A stretch of 64,000 bases of DNA from BACL27 sp964203235 (GTDB lineage: Bacteria; Actinomycetota; Acidimicrobiia; Acidimicrobiales; Ilumatobacteraceae), in NCBI GenBank assembly GCA_964203235.1, contig CAXNLE010000002.1:434001-498000 (forward strand), read 5' to 3'. Made by a program: the position numbers and the translations under genes. The number at the start of each line of letters is the position of its first letter. Within the stretch, counting starts at the first letter, position 1. Positions 1-8,018 of the stretch are shown in pieces. Below the pieces are notes generated by a model. That model saw nothing but the letters and a program-made list of their open reading frames with translations. It did no database searches and was not told the origin of the DNA.

Positions 1-999
1 ACGCGCACCTTGGGCCATGTCACCGTGCAATGCCGAAACTTTTTCGCCAAGTGCGACAAGATCATCGGAAACTTTGTCGCAAGCTCGTTTAGTGTCGCAG
101 AAAACCACTGTTTGACCACCTGCGCGGGCCATGGCGGCGATAACCCGATTTTTATCCATGTGGTGAACACCAAGAAATAAGTGGCGCATAGTGCCAACCG
201 TGTCGGTCGGTGCATCAATGCTGACTTCTTTTGGAGACTTCATGTAACGCTTAACGAGAGTCGCAACTTGTCCGTCTAATGTTGCAGAAAATAACATCGT
301 CTGGTGAATTTTTGTGACGTGTCGCAAAATCCATTCAACTTGTGGCATGAAACCCTCGTCGGCCATACGGTCTGCCTCGTCGAGCACGATGACTTCAACA
401 TCACTGAGATCTGCCTCGTTTGATTTCAGCAGATCAATCAATCGAAGCGGTGTGGCGATGACGATTTCGGCGCCGCGATTGAGTTGATCAACTTGCTTGT
501 CACGTGCCGCACCGCCGTAAACAGCAAGCACCCGCACACCGCAATGTTTGGCGATTGGCGCCAAGACATCGGTGACTTGCACAGCCAGTTCGCGAGTTGG
601 CACGAGTACGAGACCACGAGGTTTCTTGGCGACTGCAGTTTGAGTCACGCGCTCAATCATCGGAACACCAAAAGCCAAAGTCTTGCCAGAGCCAGTTCGA
701 GCACGACCGCACAGATCTTCGCCGCTCAATGCAACAGGTATCGCCTCAGTTTGAATTGCGAACGGAGCAGCAAAGCCAGCCGCCGCTAGACCAGCGTCAA
801 CCCGTTCACTCACGCCGAGATCAGCAAAACCCGTCGGCGTTGAAACTGCTTGACGAATATTCGAACTCGAGCCGATATTGCCACTGGCGTTCTCGCTTGA
901 TTCACCAGCAGGTCGCGGATTTTGCGGACGATTCGGTGTGCGACTTGAAGATTGGTTGGTCGGGCGAGGCGCGCCGCGACGTGATTTGGGGTCAGACAT
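1..999 (-). CDS. DEAD-box ATP-dependent RNA helicase (3' end beyond window)
   Basis: Partial gene running off the left edge; only the N-terminal 333 residues are present. Reading from the ATG at 999, an Arg/Ser/Asn-rich disordered leader of about 55 residues precedes the Q motif (GFAAPFAIQTEAIPVAL). Then come motif I (ARTGSGKT), motif Ia (PTRELAVQV), motif II (DEAD), motif III (SAT) and the start of RecA domain 2 (VVFCDTKRACDKV). These are the standard superfamily 2 DEAD-box signatures, so ATP-dependent unwinding of RNA duplexes (ribosome assembly or mRNA decay) is expected. Which paralogue (RhlE, DeaD or CsdA-like) cannot be decided without the C-terminus. It is divergent from the homospermidine synthase unit. 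Confidence 0.93.
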   Translation of the reverse strand, partial: MSDPKSRRGAPRPTNQSSSRTPNRPQNPRPAGESSENASGNIGSSSNIRQAVSTPTGFADLGVSERVDAGLAAAGFAAPFAIQTEAIPVALSGEDLCGRARTGSGKTLAFGVPMIERVTQTAVAKKPRGLVLVPTRELAVQVTDVLAPIAKHCGVRVLAVYGGAARDKQVDQLNRGAEIVIATPLRLIDLLKSNEADLSDVEVIVLDEADRMADEGFMPQVEWILRHVTKIHQTMLFSATLDGQVATLVKRYMKSPKEVSIDAPTDTVGTMRHLFLGVHHMDKNRVIAAMARAGGQTVVFCDTKRACDKVSDDLVALGEKVSALHGDMAQGAR

Positions 1000-1061
1000 C
1001 TGAACGCTCAGGCTACCAACGCGACCATTGTGGTCTTGGTCAAGACAGTCAACTCTGTTCG

Positions 1062-1077
1062 CTGACTCGCGAGTCAG
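1062..1077. repeat. 16-bp perfect palindrome in a divergent intergenic region
   Basis: CTGACTCGCGAGTCAG is self-complementary over 16 bp and is followed on the plus strand by TTTT. It lies about 60 bp upstream of the helicase start (minus) and 30 bp before the small ORF at 1107 (plus). The position suits an operator for one or both divergent units. A 6-bp stem with a CGCG loop and short T run could also act as a weak hairpin, but no plus-strand gene precedes it, so a terminator role makes less sense. The binding factor is unknown. Confidence 0.45.
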
Positions 1078-1106
1078 TTTTGCCTGACCACTCAGACAGT
1101 AGACAA

Positions 1107-1328
1107 ATGTTTAGGTGGTCTGTAGGGTCAAAAATCGTGTTTATCAAAACTTCTCTTGAAAATTATTTGAGCAATATCGCCACGCTTGACGAGCCGCTAT
1201 TCACTGGTCGCAAGGGCATTGCATACGACTGGCAATCTTTACTCTTGCCATCTGAAATTGCATTTGATGCTTCACTTCACGCACTTCTAAACGCTGGCAA
1301 GGACGACTCCGCCACTCGATACGCGTGA
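1107..1328 (+). CDS. Small protein of unknown function, coupled to hss
   Basis: Open frame of 73 codons from the ATG at 1107; a GTG at 1137 would give 63 residues. Its stop TGA (1326-1328) overlaps the GTG start of homospermidine synthase (1325-1327) as GTGA, the translational-coupling arrangement used many times in this window. No cysteine pairs, signal peptide or membrane segment are seen. The sequence has a mixed, globular-looking composition (for example GRKGIAYDWQSLLLPSE). I do not recognise a family. The frame also stays open leftwards, antisense to the helicase, but that part is judged to be a shadow. A chance ORF remains possible. Confidence 0.5.
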   Translation: MFRWSVGSKIVFIKTSLENYLSNIATLDEPLFTGRKGIAYDWQSLLLPSEIAFDASLHALLNAGKDDSATRYA

Positions 1329-2797
1329 CCGCCCAAGTGCGCCCAAATCGGGTGCTCGTTCTCGGCTGTGGTTCTGTTGCGCAAGCGGTAATCCCGCTGA
1401 TGGTTCGCGACTTAAAACTTGACCCGAAGTCAATTTTAATTGTTGACTTTGTTGACAATCGACATCGCGTTGCAGATGTTTTGGCGATGGGTGTTAATTA
1501 CGAAATCGGCCAAGTGACTCGTGAAAATCTTGACAGTTTTTTGACAGAGCGTGTTGCGACTGGCGATATTTTGTTAGACCTTGCTTGGAACATTGACTGC
1601 ACGACAATTCTTGAATGGTGTCGCATGCGCGGCGTGCGATATCTCAATACATCGGTTGAATTGTGGAACCCATACGACAACATGGCGGCGACTCACCCGC
1701 TTGAACGCACTCTGTATGTGCGCCATCAATCAATCCGTAAAATGATTGCGAAGTGGGGATCAAATAACGGACCGAGCGCGGTTGTCGAGCACGGTGCAAA
1801 CCCTGGTTTAGTTTCTCATTTCGTCAAGCAAGCACTGTTTGAAATCTCAAATAAAATTCTTGTTGACGGGCGCGCTGGTTCGCGTCAAAGTGCGCTCGAG
1901 TCAGCGCTGGCCAGCGAGTCTTTTGATCGATTAGCGATGTTGACCGGCACGCGTGTTATTCACATCAGCGAACGCGACACACAGATCACAAATCAACCAA
2001 AACAAGTGAACGAATTTGTCAACACTTGGTCGGTTGAAGGTTTCTACGAAGAAGGAGTCGCGCCAGCAGAAATAGGTTGGGGCACACATGAACGTTGGAT
2101 GCCAGCCAACGCACAAGTGCATGCCGATGACGGCCCGTGCAATCAGATTTGTCTTGCGCAACCTGGCATGGAAACTTGGGTTCGCTCTTGGGTGCCTAGT
2201 GGTGAAATTCTTGGAATGATTATTCGTCACGGTGAGAGTTACACGATGAGTAATCACTTAACTGTGCGCGATGATTCTGGTAAGGCTATTTATCGTCCCA
2301 CTGTTCATTATTCATATTGTCCGTCGAATGAGGCAATCAATAGTGTGCTCGAATTGCGTATGCGCAACTGGCAAAAGCAACCAAAAGAGCGGATTATGAA
2401 CAACGAAATTATTTCAGGTCGCGATGAACTTGGCGTGTTGTTGCTCGGTCACGACTACACCGGATGGTGGACTGGTTCGCGGTTGTCGATTGATGAAGCA
2501 CGCACAATTACAACTGGGCAAAGCGCGACGACCTTGCAAGTTGCAGGGTCGGTTTTGGCTGCAATGAAGTGGATGATTGCCAGCCCGACCCAAGGTGTGC
2601 GCGTGCCAGACGAATTGCCATGGAAGTCTGTTCTTGCTGACGCACGACCGTATCTTGGCGAAATTCATAGTGCCCCGACAGACTGGGACCCATTAAAGAC
2701 CCGCAATGACTTGTTTCCTGGCTACGGCAATACAAGCCGTCTTGATCTGACCGATCCTTGGCAATTCAGAAACTTTCTCACACCAACGCCTAGTTGA
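1325..2797 (+). CDS. hss: Homospermidine synthase
   Basis: A 490-residue protein of the saccharopine dehydrogenase-like Rossmann family. It opens with the dinucleotide-binding motif VLVLGCGSVAQAV near residue 10, followed by an acidic strand end (IVDFVDN). The middle shows VVEHGANPGLVSHFVKQAL and long conserved segments such as GWGTHERWMPANA, typical of bacterial homospermidine synthase. The family makes homospermidine from putrescine (or putrescine plus spermidine) with NAD as internal hydride carrier. Length is close to the usual 470-490. The GTG start overlaps the stop of the small upstream ORF. No other polyamine gene is visible nearby. Confidence 0.88.
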   Translation: MTAQVRPNRVLVLGCGSVAQAVIPLMVRDLKLDPKSILIVDFVDNRHRVADVLAMGVNYEIGQVTRENLDSFLTERVATGDILLDLAWNIDCTTILEWCRMRGVRYLNTSVELWNPYDNMAATHPLERTLYVRHQSIRKMIAKWGSNNGPSAVVEHGANPGLVSHFVKQALFEISNKILVDGRAGSRQSALESALASESFDRLAMLTGTRVIHISERDTQITNQPKQVNEFVNTWSVEGFYEEGVAPAEIGWGTHERWMPANAQVHADDGPCNQICLAQPGMETWVRSWVPSGEILGMIIRHGESYTMSNHLTVRDDSGKAIYRPTVHYSYCPSNEAINSVLELRMRNWQKQPKERIMNNEIISGRDELGVLLLGHDYTGWWTGSRLSIDEARTITTGQSATTLQVAGSVLAAMKWMIASPTQGVRVPDELPWKSVLADARPYLGEIHSAPTDWDPLKTRNDLFPGYGNTSRLDLTDPWQFRNFLTPTPS

Positions 2798-2860
2798 TTA
2801 AAACGGGCTAATCGGCTTGCTAGTTGGCGTTGTCATAATTTGCGGGCACACTGAAGCTTC

Positions 2861-2893
2861 ATGATTAACGGAAACGGACTACTACTTACGTAA
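2861..2893 (+). CDS. leuA leader peptide (10 residues, MINGNGLLLT)
   Basis: An ATG at 2861 opens a 10-codon frame, MINGNGLLLT, ending at TAA (2891-2893), with three consecutive leucine codons (CTA CTA CTT, 2879-2887). It lies between hss and leuA and is followed by a hairpin and an intrinsic terminator. This is the layout of ribosome-mediated attenuation, and leucine leader peptides upstream of leuA are known in Actinobacteria. A -10-like CATAAT sits at 2834-2839. Scarcity of charged leucyl-tRNA should stall the ribosome on the Leu codons and favour read-through. That mechanism is inferred from the arrangement. Confidence 0.85.
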   Translation: MINGNGLLLT

Positions 2894-2920
2894 CGGCGCA
2901 GTCTCATATCACTGCAGCCG
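2894..2920 (+). promoter_or_regulatory. Leucine attenuator: hairpin directly after the leader stop
   Basis: CGGC-GCAGT (2894-2902) can pair with ACTGC-A-GCCG (2911-2920), giving a 9-bp stem with one bulged A and an 8-nt loop. It begins at the base after the leader stop codon, where the pause or anti-antiterminator hairpin of an attenuator is expected. The alternative antiterminator pairing was not resolved by eye. In actinobacterial leu leaders it can involve pseudoknots. Confidence 0.7.
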
Positions 2921-2922
2921 CA

Positions 2923-2958
2923 CCCTCTGAGCCAAAAGGCCCAGGGGGTTTTCTTTTT
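2923..2958 (+). terminator. Intrinsic terminator of the leuA attenuator
   Basis: CCCTCTGAGCC (2923-2933), an AAAA loop, then GGCCCAGGGGG (2938-2948) form an 11-position stem with one mismatch and one G-U pair. A T-rich run follows (TTTTCTTTTT, 2949-2958). It lies 31 bp before the leuA start, so when formed it would stop transcription before leuA. Confidence 0.85.
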
Positions 2959-2989
2959 ACCAAAATCAACTCACGAAACGAGACAAGAA

Positions 2990-4681
2990 ATGCCACCGAA
3001 ACCAGTCCAGCCCCGCAAGATGCAATTTGAAAAATACTCGAGTTCGGTGCCACTTGTACTTACTGATCGCACTTGGCCGAACCGAATAATTGACAAAGCG
3101 CCACTGTGGTGTTCTGTTGATTTGCGCGACGGCAATCAGGCTTTGATTGACCCGATGGATCCTGAGCGAAAATTGCGGATGTTTAAGACGCTTGTGAAGA
3201 TGGGTTTCAAAGAAATTGAAGTTGGGTTTCCGTCAGCCAGCCAACCCGATTATGACTTTGTGCGATTGTTGATTGAGCAAGATTTGATTCCTGAAGACGT
3301 GACGATTCAGGTGCTTGTGCAGTGTCGACGCGAGCTGCTTGAGCGAACCTATGAATGCATCGCTGGCGCACCACGCGCGATTATGCACTTTTACAACTCT
3401 GTGAACCCTTTACAACGCCGTGTCGTGTTTGGTCTCGACAAAAACGGCGTAATCGAGATCGCGACGAGCGCAGCAAAGATTTGTCGCGAACTTGAAACAA
3501 AGTTAACAGGCACCAATTTGCGCTACGAATACTCGCCTGAGAGCTTTACTTTGACAGAGCCAGAGTTTGCAATTGAGATTTGCGAAGCAGTGATGCAAGT
3601 CATTGAGCCAACTGTTGAGCGCAAGATTGTTCTGAATTTGCCGGCCACTGTCGAGTGCTACTCGCCAAATGTTTATGGTGATGTGATCGAATGGTTCGGT
3701 CGCAATGTACCCCGACGAGACAAACTTGTGTTGTCGTTGCACCCACATAATGATCGCGGTTGCGCGGTTGCGGCTGCAGAGTTCGGTGTCATGGCCGGCG
3801 CTGATCGTGTAGAAGGAACTCTGTTCGGCAATGGTGAGCGCACCGGCAACGTTGACATCATTACATTGGCGATGAATTTGTTTACGAACGGTGTTGATCC
3901 GCAATTAGACATCACAGATATTGACGCCTTACGTCGCGATGCTGAATATTGTAATCGCCTCGCAGTACCCGAACGTCAACCATATGCGGGAGATCTTGTT
4001 TACACGGCATTTTCAGGCAGCCATCAAGATGCAATCAAAAAAGGATTGGACTCGTTACCGAAAGATTATGACCAGTGGGCCGTGCCGTATTTGCCAATTG
4101 ATCCAAAACATGTTGGTCGCACGTATGAGGCAGTGATTCGTGTGAACAGTCAGTCAGGCAAGGGTGGCGTTGCATACGTGATGCAAACCGAATATGGTTT
4201 TGCGTTGCCACGGCGATTGCAAGTTGAGTTTTCAAAAGCAATTCAACACATCACAGAAGACTCAGGCACAGAAATTTCACCCGAGATCATGTGGAATGCG
4301 TTTGAGCGCGAATATTTGTCAGTGGAGTCAATCTTCAAACTTGAAAGCCACGAGATGCGTAGCGACTCAAAAGGCACGACAACAATTAGTGCACAGGTGC
4401 TAGTTAATGATGCTCCACGAACGTTGACCGGGCAAGGCAATGGTCCGATTGACGCATTTGTTAATGCGCTGCGAACTGAGTTCAAAGTCGTATTTGATGT
4501 CAAGGATTACGTTGAGCACGCGCTGAGTCAAGGCTCTGAGGCCGTGGCTGTTGCATACATCGAAGGCGCCAATGGCCAGGGAGATTTGCGTTGGGGCGTT
4601 GGCACCGACCCGAGCACAATCACCGCGTCATTACGTGCTGTGTTGAGTGCGTTTGAGCGTCAAGAAAACTTGGGGCGTTAA
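2990..4681 (+). CDS. leuA: 2-isopropylmalate synthase
   Basis: A 563-residue enzyme that condenses acetyl-CoA with 2-ketoisovalerate, the first committed step of leucine synthesis. The DRE-TIM metallolyase signature DLRDGNQAL begins at residue 44 and the metal-ligand motif HPHNDRG lies near residue 250. The length and C-terminal part (GTTTISAQVLVNDAPRTLTG) match the long actinobacterial type with a regulatory allosteric domain that binds leucine. The ATG at 2990 follows the attenuator directly, so the gene appears controlled both by transcription attenuation and by feedback inhibition. Confidence 0.95.
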   Translation: MPPKPVQPRKMQFEKYSSSVPLVLTDRTWPNRIIDKAPLWCSVDLRDGNQALIDPMDPERKLRMFKTLVKMGFKEIEVGFPSASQPDYDFVRLLIEQDLIPEDVTIQVLVQCRRELLERTYECIAGAPRAIMHFYNSVNPLQRRVVFGLDKNGVIEIATSAAKICRELETKLTGTNLRYEYSPESFTLTEPEFAIEICEAVMQVIEPTVERKIVLNLPATVECYSPNVYGDVIEWFGRNVPRRDKLVLSLHPHNDRGCAVAAAEFGVMAGADRVEGTLFGNGERTGNVDIITLAMNLFTNGVDPQLDITDIDALRRDAEYCNRLAVPERQPYAGDLVYTAFSGSHQDAIKKGLDSLPKDYDQWAVPYLPIDPKHVGRTYEAVIRVNSQSGKGGVAYVMQTEYGFALPRRLQVEFSKAIQHITEDSGTEISPEIMWNAFEREYLSVESIFKLESHEMRSDSKGTTTISAQVLVNDAPRTLTGQGNGPIDAFVNALRTEFKVVFDVKDYVEHALSQGSEAVAVAYIEGANGQGDLRWGVGTDPSTITASLRAVLSAFERQENLGR

Positions 4682-4715
4682 ATACTTTAAGCATTTCTCA
4701 ACTAGTCTCACTTGG

Positions 4716-4907
4716 GTGAAAGTCAGCGTTAATTTTGATAACTGTGCGTCTACTGGCGCTTGCACGCAAATGTGCCCTGATGTTTTTGAACTACGCAACG
4801 ACGGCTTTTTGTATATTTTGAACGAAAATCCTCCGGTCGAATTGCACGAATCAGTTATTGCTGCCGAAGAAATTTGCCCAACTGGGGCAATCACGATCGA
4901 ACAATAA
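4716..4907 (+). CDS. Small ferredoxin
   Basis: A 63-residue ferredoxin read from the GTG at 4716, since a longer frame would run back into leuA. The cysteines are C10, C16, C20 and C54. The pattern C-x5-C-x3-C-P...C-P lacks the second cysteine of the usual C-x2-C-x2-C motif (Thr13 sits there), as in the single-cluster [3Fe-4S] ferredoxins that serve cytochromes P450 and other oxygenases in Actinobacteria. An electron-transfer role is expected but the partner is unknown. No P450 or reductase is nearby. It lies between leuA and pyrF on the same strand. Confidence 0.8.
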   Translation: MKVSVNFDNCASTGACTQMCPDVFELRNDGFLYILNENPPVELHESVIAAEEICPTGAITIEQ

Positions 4908-4914
4908 TTCGCAC

Positions 4915-5736
4915 GTGGGTTTTTATTCTCGGCTAAATACTGCATGGGTTGCTAATGATTCAATGTTGTGCGTTGGTTTAGACCCAGATCTTGCAAGGTT
5001 CCCAGAGACTTTGCAAGGCGGAGTTCAAGAAATTGAGACTTTTTGTAAACAGATAATTGATGCGACTGGCGATTTAGTTTGTGCATTCAAACCACAGATC
5101 GCATACTTTGCCGCACATGGAGCGGAGAAGCAACTTGAAAACATTTGTGCGTACATTCGATTGCATTATCCCGATGTCGTCATAATTCTTGATGCCAAGC
5201 GCGGAGACATAGGTGATACGGCAAAACTTTATGCACATGAAGCCTTTGTCAGGTACGGCGCTGATGCCGTGACCGTCAACCCGTATTTAGGCACCGACAG
5301 TCTTGAGCCGTTTTTGGCAACCCCCGACAAAGGCACGATTGTTTTATGCCGCACATCAAATGCTGGCTCAAGCGAGTTTCAATCGCTTGTAACCGATGGC
5401 GAGCCGATTTATTTGCGCATCGCACGAACAGCAGCCGAGACCTGGCGCGCGATTGGTGAATGCGCCCTGGTAGTCGGTGCAACCTACCCAACCGAACTTG
5501 CCATGGTCCGCACGATTGTCGGCGAGATGCCAATTCTCGTGCCTGGTATCGGTGCCCAAGGCGGAGATATCTCTGAAGTCGTTAAGGCTGGTCGAGATAC
5601 AAATAGTCGTGGGTTGATAATTAATTCGTCGCGCGCGATTCTTTATGCGGATAGTTCAAAATCGTTCGCCGACTCTGCGCGAAAAGTTGCGACTGAAACT
5701 CGTGATGAAATTAATAGCGCTAGCAGTGTTTACTAG
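4915..5736 (+). CDS. pyrF: Orotidine 5'-phosphate decarboxylase
   Basis: Converts OMP to UMP in the last step of de novo pyrimidine synthesis. The 273-residue product from the GTG at 4915 belongs to the longer (type 2, mycobacterial and Myxococcus) OMP decarboxylases. The catalytic Lys-Asp tract LDAKRGDIGDTA and the phosphate-binding end segment LVPGIGAQGGD are present. A longer frame opens at 4858 but overlaps the ferredoxin, and the GTG 8 nt after the ferredoxin stop gives the family-typical N-terminus. It probably shares a transcript with the ferredoxin. Confidence 0.92.
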   Translation: MGFYSRLNTAWVANDSMLCVGLDPDLARFPETLQGGVQEIETFCKQIIDATGDLVCAFKPQIAYFAAHGAEKQLENICAYIRLHYPDVVIILDAKRGDIGDTAKLYAHEAFVRYGADAVTVNPYLGTDSLEPFLATPDKGTIVLCRTSNAGSSEFQSLVTDGEPIYLRIARTAAETWRAIGECALVVGATYPTELAMVRTIVGEMPILVPGIGAQGGDISEVVKAGRDTNSRGLIINSSRAILYADSSKSFADSARKVATETRDEINSASSVY

Positions 5737-5745
5737 TGCTGCGAG

Positions 5746-6912
5746 TTAGTGATGTCCGTTGATGATTTCTTCAAGAATTACTTGATAATTTGGCTTGCTA
5801 TCAGTGCGCGAAGTTAGATACTTCTGCTTGTAAGAAGCGTATTTCTCGTGATCAATAACTAATGCCGCTCTAATCTCTTGTTCTGAATACTGACGATCAA
5901 TATTAAAAATCGTCGCCCCAGTTGCTAGAGAAAAATTCAAAATAAATGAGCGCTTACGTGGATCAATACCTGACTCAATAAGATCAGACCACACGAGTAT
6001 TAAAGGCTTGTTATAACTGATCGCATAACTAATCGCTGTGCTATTTGTTGCGATTACCAATTCTCTAGCCGCCACCATTGAATCGGTTTGCCCGCTAAGA
6101 GCTCTCCGATTGCCAAAAAACGCTTCGTGATCTCGACCAACATGCTTCGGATGTACTGCAATATCAATTTTTATCTTAAGCGAATCTTCAACCTGCGAAA
6201 AAAATTTTGACAGATTGGGGTACCAATTTTCTGCCGAAATCTTTTCTGATCTACCTGTAAGCAACTCATCTCGAGGAAACCCTGGAAATCCGGTGTCAAG
6301 GTAAACGGCTGCATTCTCTTCAATTACTTTGTCTCGTTTACTCCGCAAAAATTGAGAGTAATCCGATGAATTTGCAAAGATAATCTCAGACGTTCTCGGA
6401 AAATCTCTTTTAATCAAACTACAAGATTCAGAACCGCCGCTGATGACGAGTTTTGGCAACCACGAACGCAATAGATTTCGTCGTCCAAAATGATAAATAT
6501 TTTTTAAATGTAAAACCAATGCTTGAAATTTGCCACCATCAGATGAACTTGGCACTACTGCGCCGCCAACAACAAATCCAACAACTAGAGAAGCGGAACT
6601 ACTTATCGTGCGACACACCCGCAATAATTGAAAGTCTGTCGGCTTTACATGCGAAAAAACTATTGCGTCTTTTGATAACTTTTTAAATTCATGGCGCCAT
6701 TGTTTGAGCGATGAGAATCTGGTAACGCGTGCTGAATCAGATTGATTTGCATATGCCGCCGCAAACTCTGGTGTGAGCGCGTCAATCAACTCATGAACAT
6801 GAACTTCCAAGTGTTCAGACAAAAACTCAAGTTCAAATCTTTGCCAATCAAAATCTCTAAACCGATACGGCCAAACAACAATTAGTTTCCACTTGTGGCC
6901 TGCGCTATTCAA
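5746..6912 (-). CDS. Putative surface-glycan glycosyltransferase (GT-B-like)
   Basis: A 388-residue protein without a family I can name with certainty. The C-terminal half resembles GT-B enzymes of capsule or polysialic-acid type: DIAVHPKHVGRDHE, then a Ser/Thr-rich helix (ATNSTAISYAISYNKPLILVW) like the nucleotide-sugar binding site, where an invariant Ser sits before a conserved Tyr/Pro segment. There is no signal peptide or membrane helix. It starts with TTG five bases after the stop of the adjacent glycosyltransferase, so the two are co-transcribed. Base composition looks more AT-rich than neighbouring housekeeping genes, as is common for glycan islands. Confidence 0.6.
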   Translation of the reverse strand: MNSAGHKWKLIVVWPYRFRDFDWQRFELEFLSEHLEVHVHELIDALTPEFAAAYANQSDSARVTRFSSLKQWRHEFKKLSKDAIVFSHVKPTDFQLLRVCRTISSSASLVVGFVVGGAVVPSSSDGGKFQALVLHLKNIYHFGRRNLLRSWLPKLVISGGSESCSLIKRDFPRTSEIIFANSSDYSQFLRSKRDKVIEENAAVYLDTGFPGFPRDELLTGRSEKISAENWYPNLSKFFSQVEDSLKIKIDIAVHPKHVGRDHEAFFGNRRALSGQTDSMVAARELVIATNSTAISYAISYNKPLILVWSDLIESGIDPRKRSFILNFSLATGATIFNIDRQYSEQEIRAALVIDHEKYASYKQKYLTSRTDSKPNYQVILEEIINGHH

Positions 6913-6917
6913 TATTT

Positions 6918-7958
6918 TTACAGATCTTTGGGCTTTATCTGACCAAGTGGTTTACCGAAAACTGGCACGTTGAGATAATCAGCGAAATCGCTAAACATTG
7001 ACAACGATTCAGGAGTATCAAAGACTCGTACTTGTTCCCACATCTTTCCTTCGTGCCACGAACCCGCAAAATGTAAGAAATAATTAGTAAATAGACTTGC
7101 CTCAATACAAGACTTCATCAGACTCAGATTATTCCGATGTTCGCCGTACAAAAATGGATATCTTGAGGCAATCTCATAAGTCCATAAGGCCTGAAATTTA
7201 TAGTCAAGCCATTCGACTAGGTTTTGAGATTGAACAAAATAATTTAGAAATCTTTGTTCACCGCCAGCATCTTGCACCATAATTTCCTGACCGAAGCTTC
7301 GGTAGTAGTCAGCCAACAGTGGGCCGTGAGTTAAGCAGTTGTATACAAATACTCCTGAGCATGCATCATCTGGTTGCACATCAAGACCAGCCTCGGTGTA
7401 CAGATCAGATAATGAAATAAATAAACTCGAATCCAACGGATACGCCCTGTCGTAGAAGCGATTTCGCATAAATGCCATTCGTCGTAGTAACTGATGATGT
7501 TCTAGCGGTAGGTTCTGCCGTTTTGAGATCAGACCGACTTTGGCTTCGTTTCTCCCCGCAAAAATGTTTGGCGCAAGTGGACTAATCAAGATGTCAGTAT
7601 CCAGACAACAGACATTATTCACTTTGAATGTTGCGCTGTTAAGAGCTTCCCCGATCAAGAATTTTTGCCAGTACGGGTTTTTCCAGTCTGGGTGGGTCTG
7701 GTCGACAAGGTGGTCGTCAAATAGAATCAAGCCCAGGTCGTGACGCTTGCAATACATCTCCCAAGTATGAAACGCATATTTCATAAATGGCTCGAGATAT
7801 GCGTCACCAATCGCAATCGTCGCAAGCACATTGCCAGACTTGCCCGGCTGAATCAATACCTTCAGAACGCACCTCAACCCAAAATCAATTCCACTAAAAA
7901 GTGGCTTAATTAAGTTTAGCGTTATTGACGAAATACCTAAGGCAACATCCTCAAGCAA
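6918..7958 (-). CDS. Putative GT-A glycosyltransferase (family 8/34-like)
   Basis: A 346-residue protein with a DxD metal/nucleotide-sugar motif in CCLDTDILISPLA, a later segment SGVFVYN similar to the NAGV acceptor motif, and a C-terminal HFAGSWHEGK resembling the conserved H-x2-G-x2-KPW-type ending of GT8/GT34 enzymes. A retaining sugar transferase acting on a surface polysaccharide or glycolipid is inferred; donor and acceptor are unknown. The likely start is TTG at 7956-7958. It is the first gene of a two-gene minus-strand unit and diverges from the SCP2-like gene. Confidence 0.62.
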   Translation of the reverse strand: MLEDVALGISSITLNLIKPLFSGIDFGLRCVLKVLIQPGKSGNVLATIAIGDAYLEPFMKYAFHTWEMYCKRHDLGLILFDDHLVDQTHPDWKNPYWQKFLIGEALNSATFKVNNVCCLDTDILISPLAPNIFAGRNEAKVGLISKRQNLPLEHHQLLRRMAFMRNRFYDRAYPLDSSLFISLSDLYTEAGLDVQPDDACSGVFVYNCLTHGPLLADYYRSFGQEIMVQDAGGEQRFLNYFVQSQNLVEWLDYKFQALWTYEIASRYPFLYGEHRNNLSLMKSCIEASLFTNYFLHFAGSWHEGKMWEQVRVFDTPESLSMFSDFADYLNVPVFGKPLGQIKPKDL

Positions 7959-8018
7959 TTCATTTGACCTGTCAACTGGCGATACCCTGACGGCGTAAAC
8001 ACTTTAGGAGGACGAAAT

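Noticed and set aside
597..1106. Open plus-strand frame antisense to the helicase, joined to the small ORF at 1107
   Set aside because: It mirrors the minus-strand helicase gene, whose motifs are unmistakable; only the part downstream of the helicase start is kept.
4858..4914. Longer pyrF N-terminus
   Set aside because: It would overlap the ferredoxin, and relatives start at the GFYSRL segment after the GTG at 4915.
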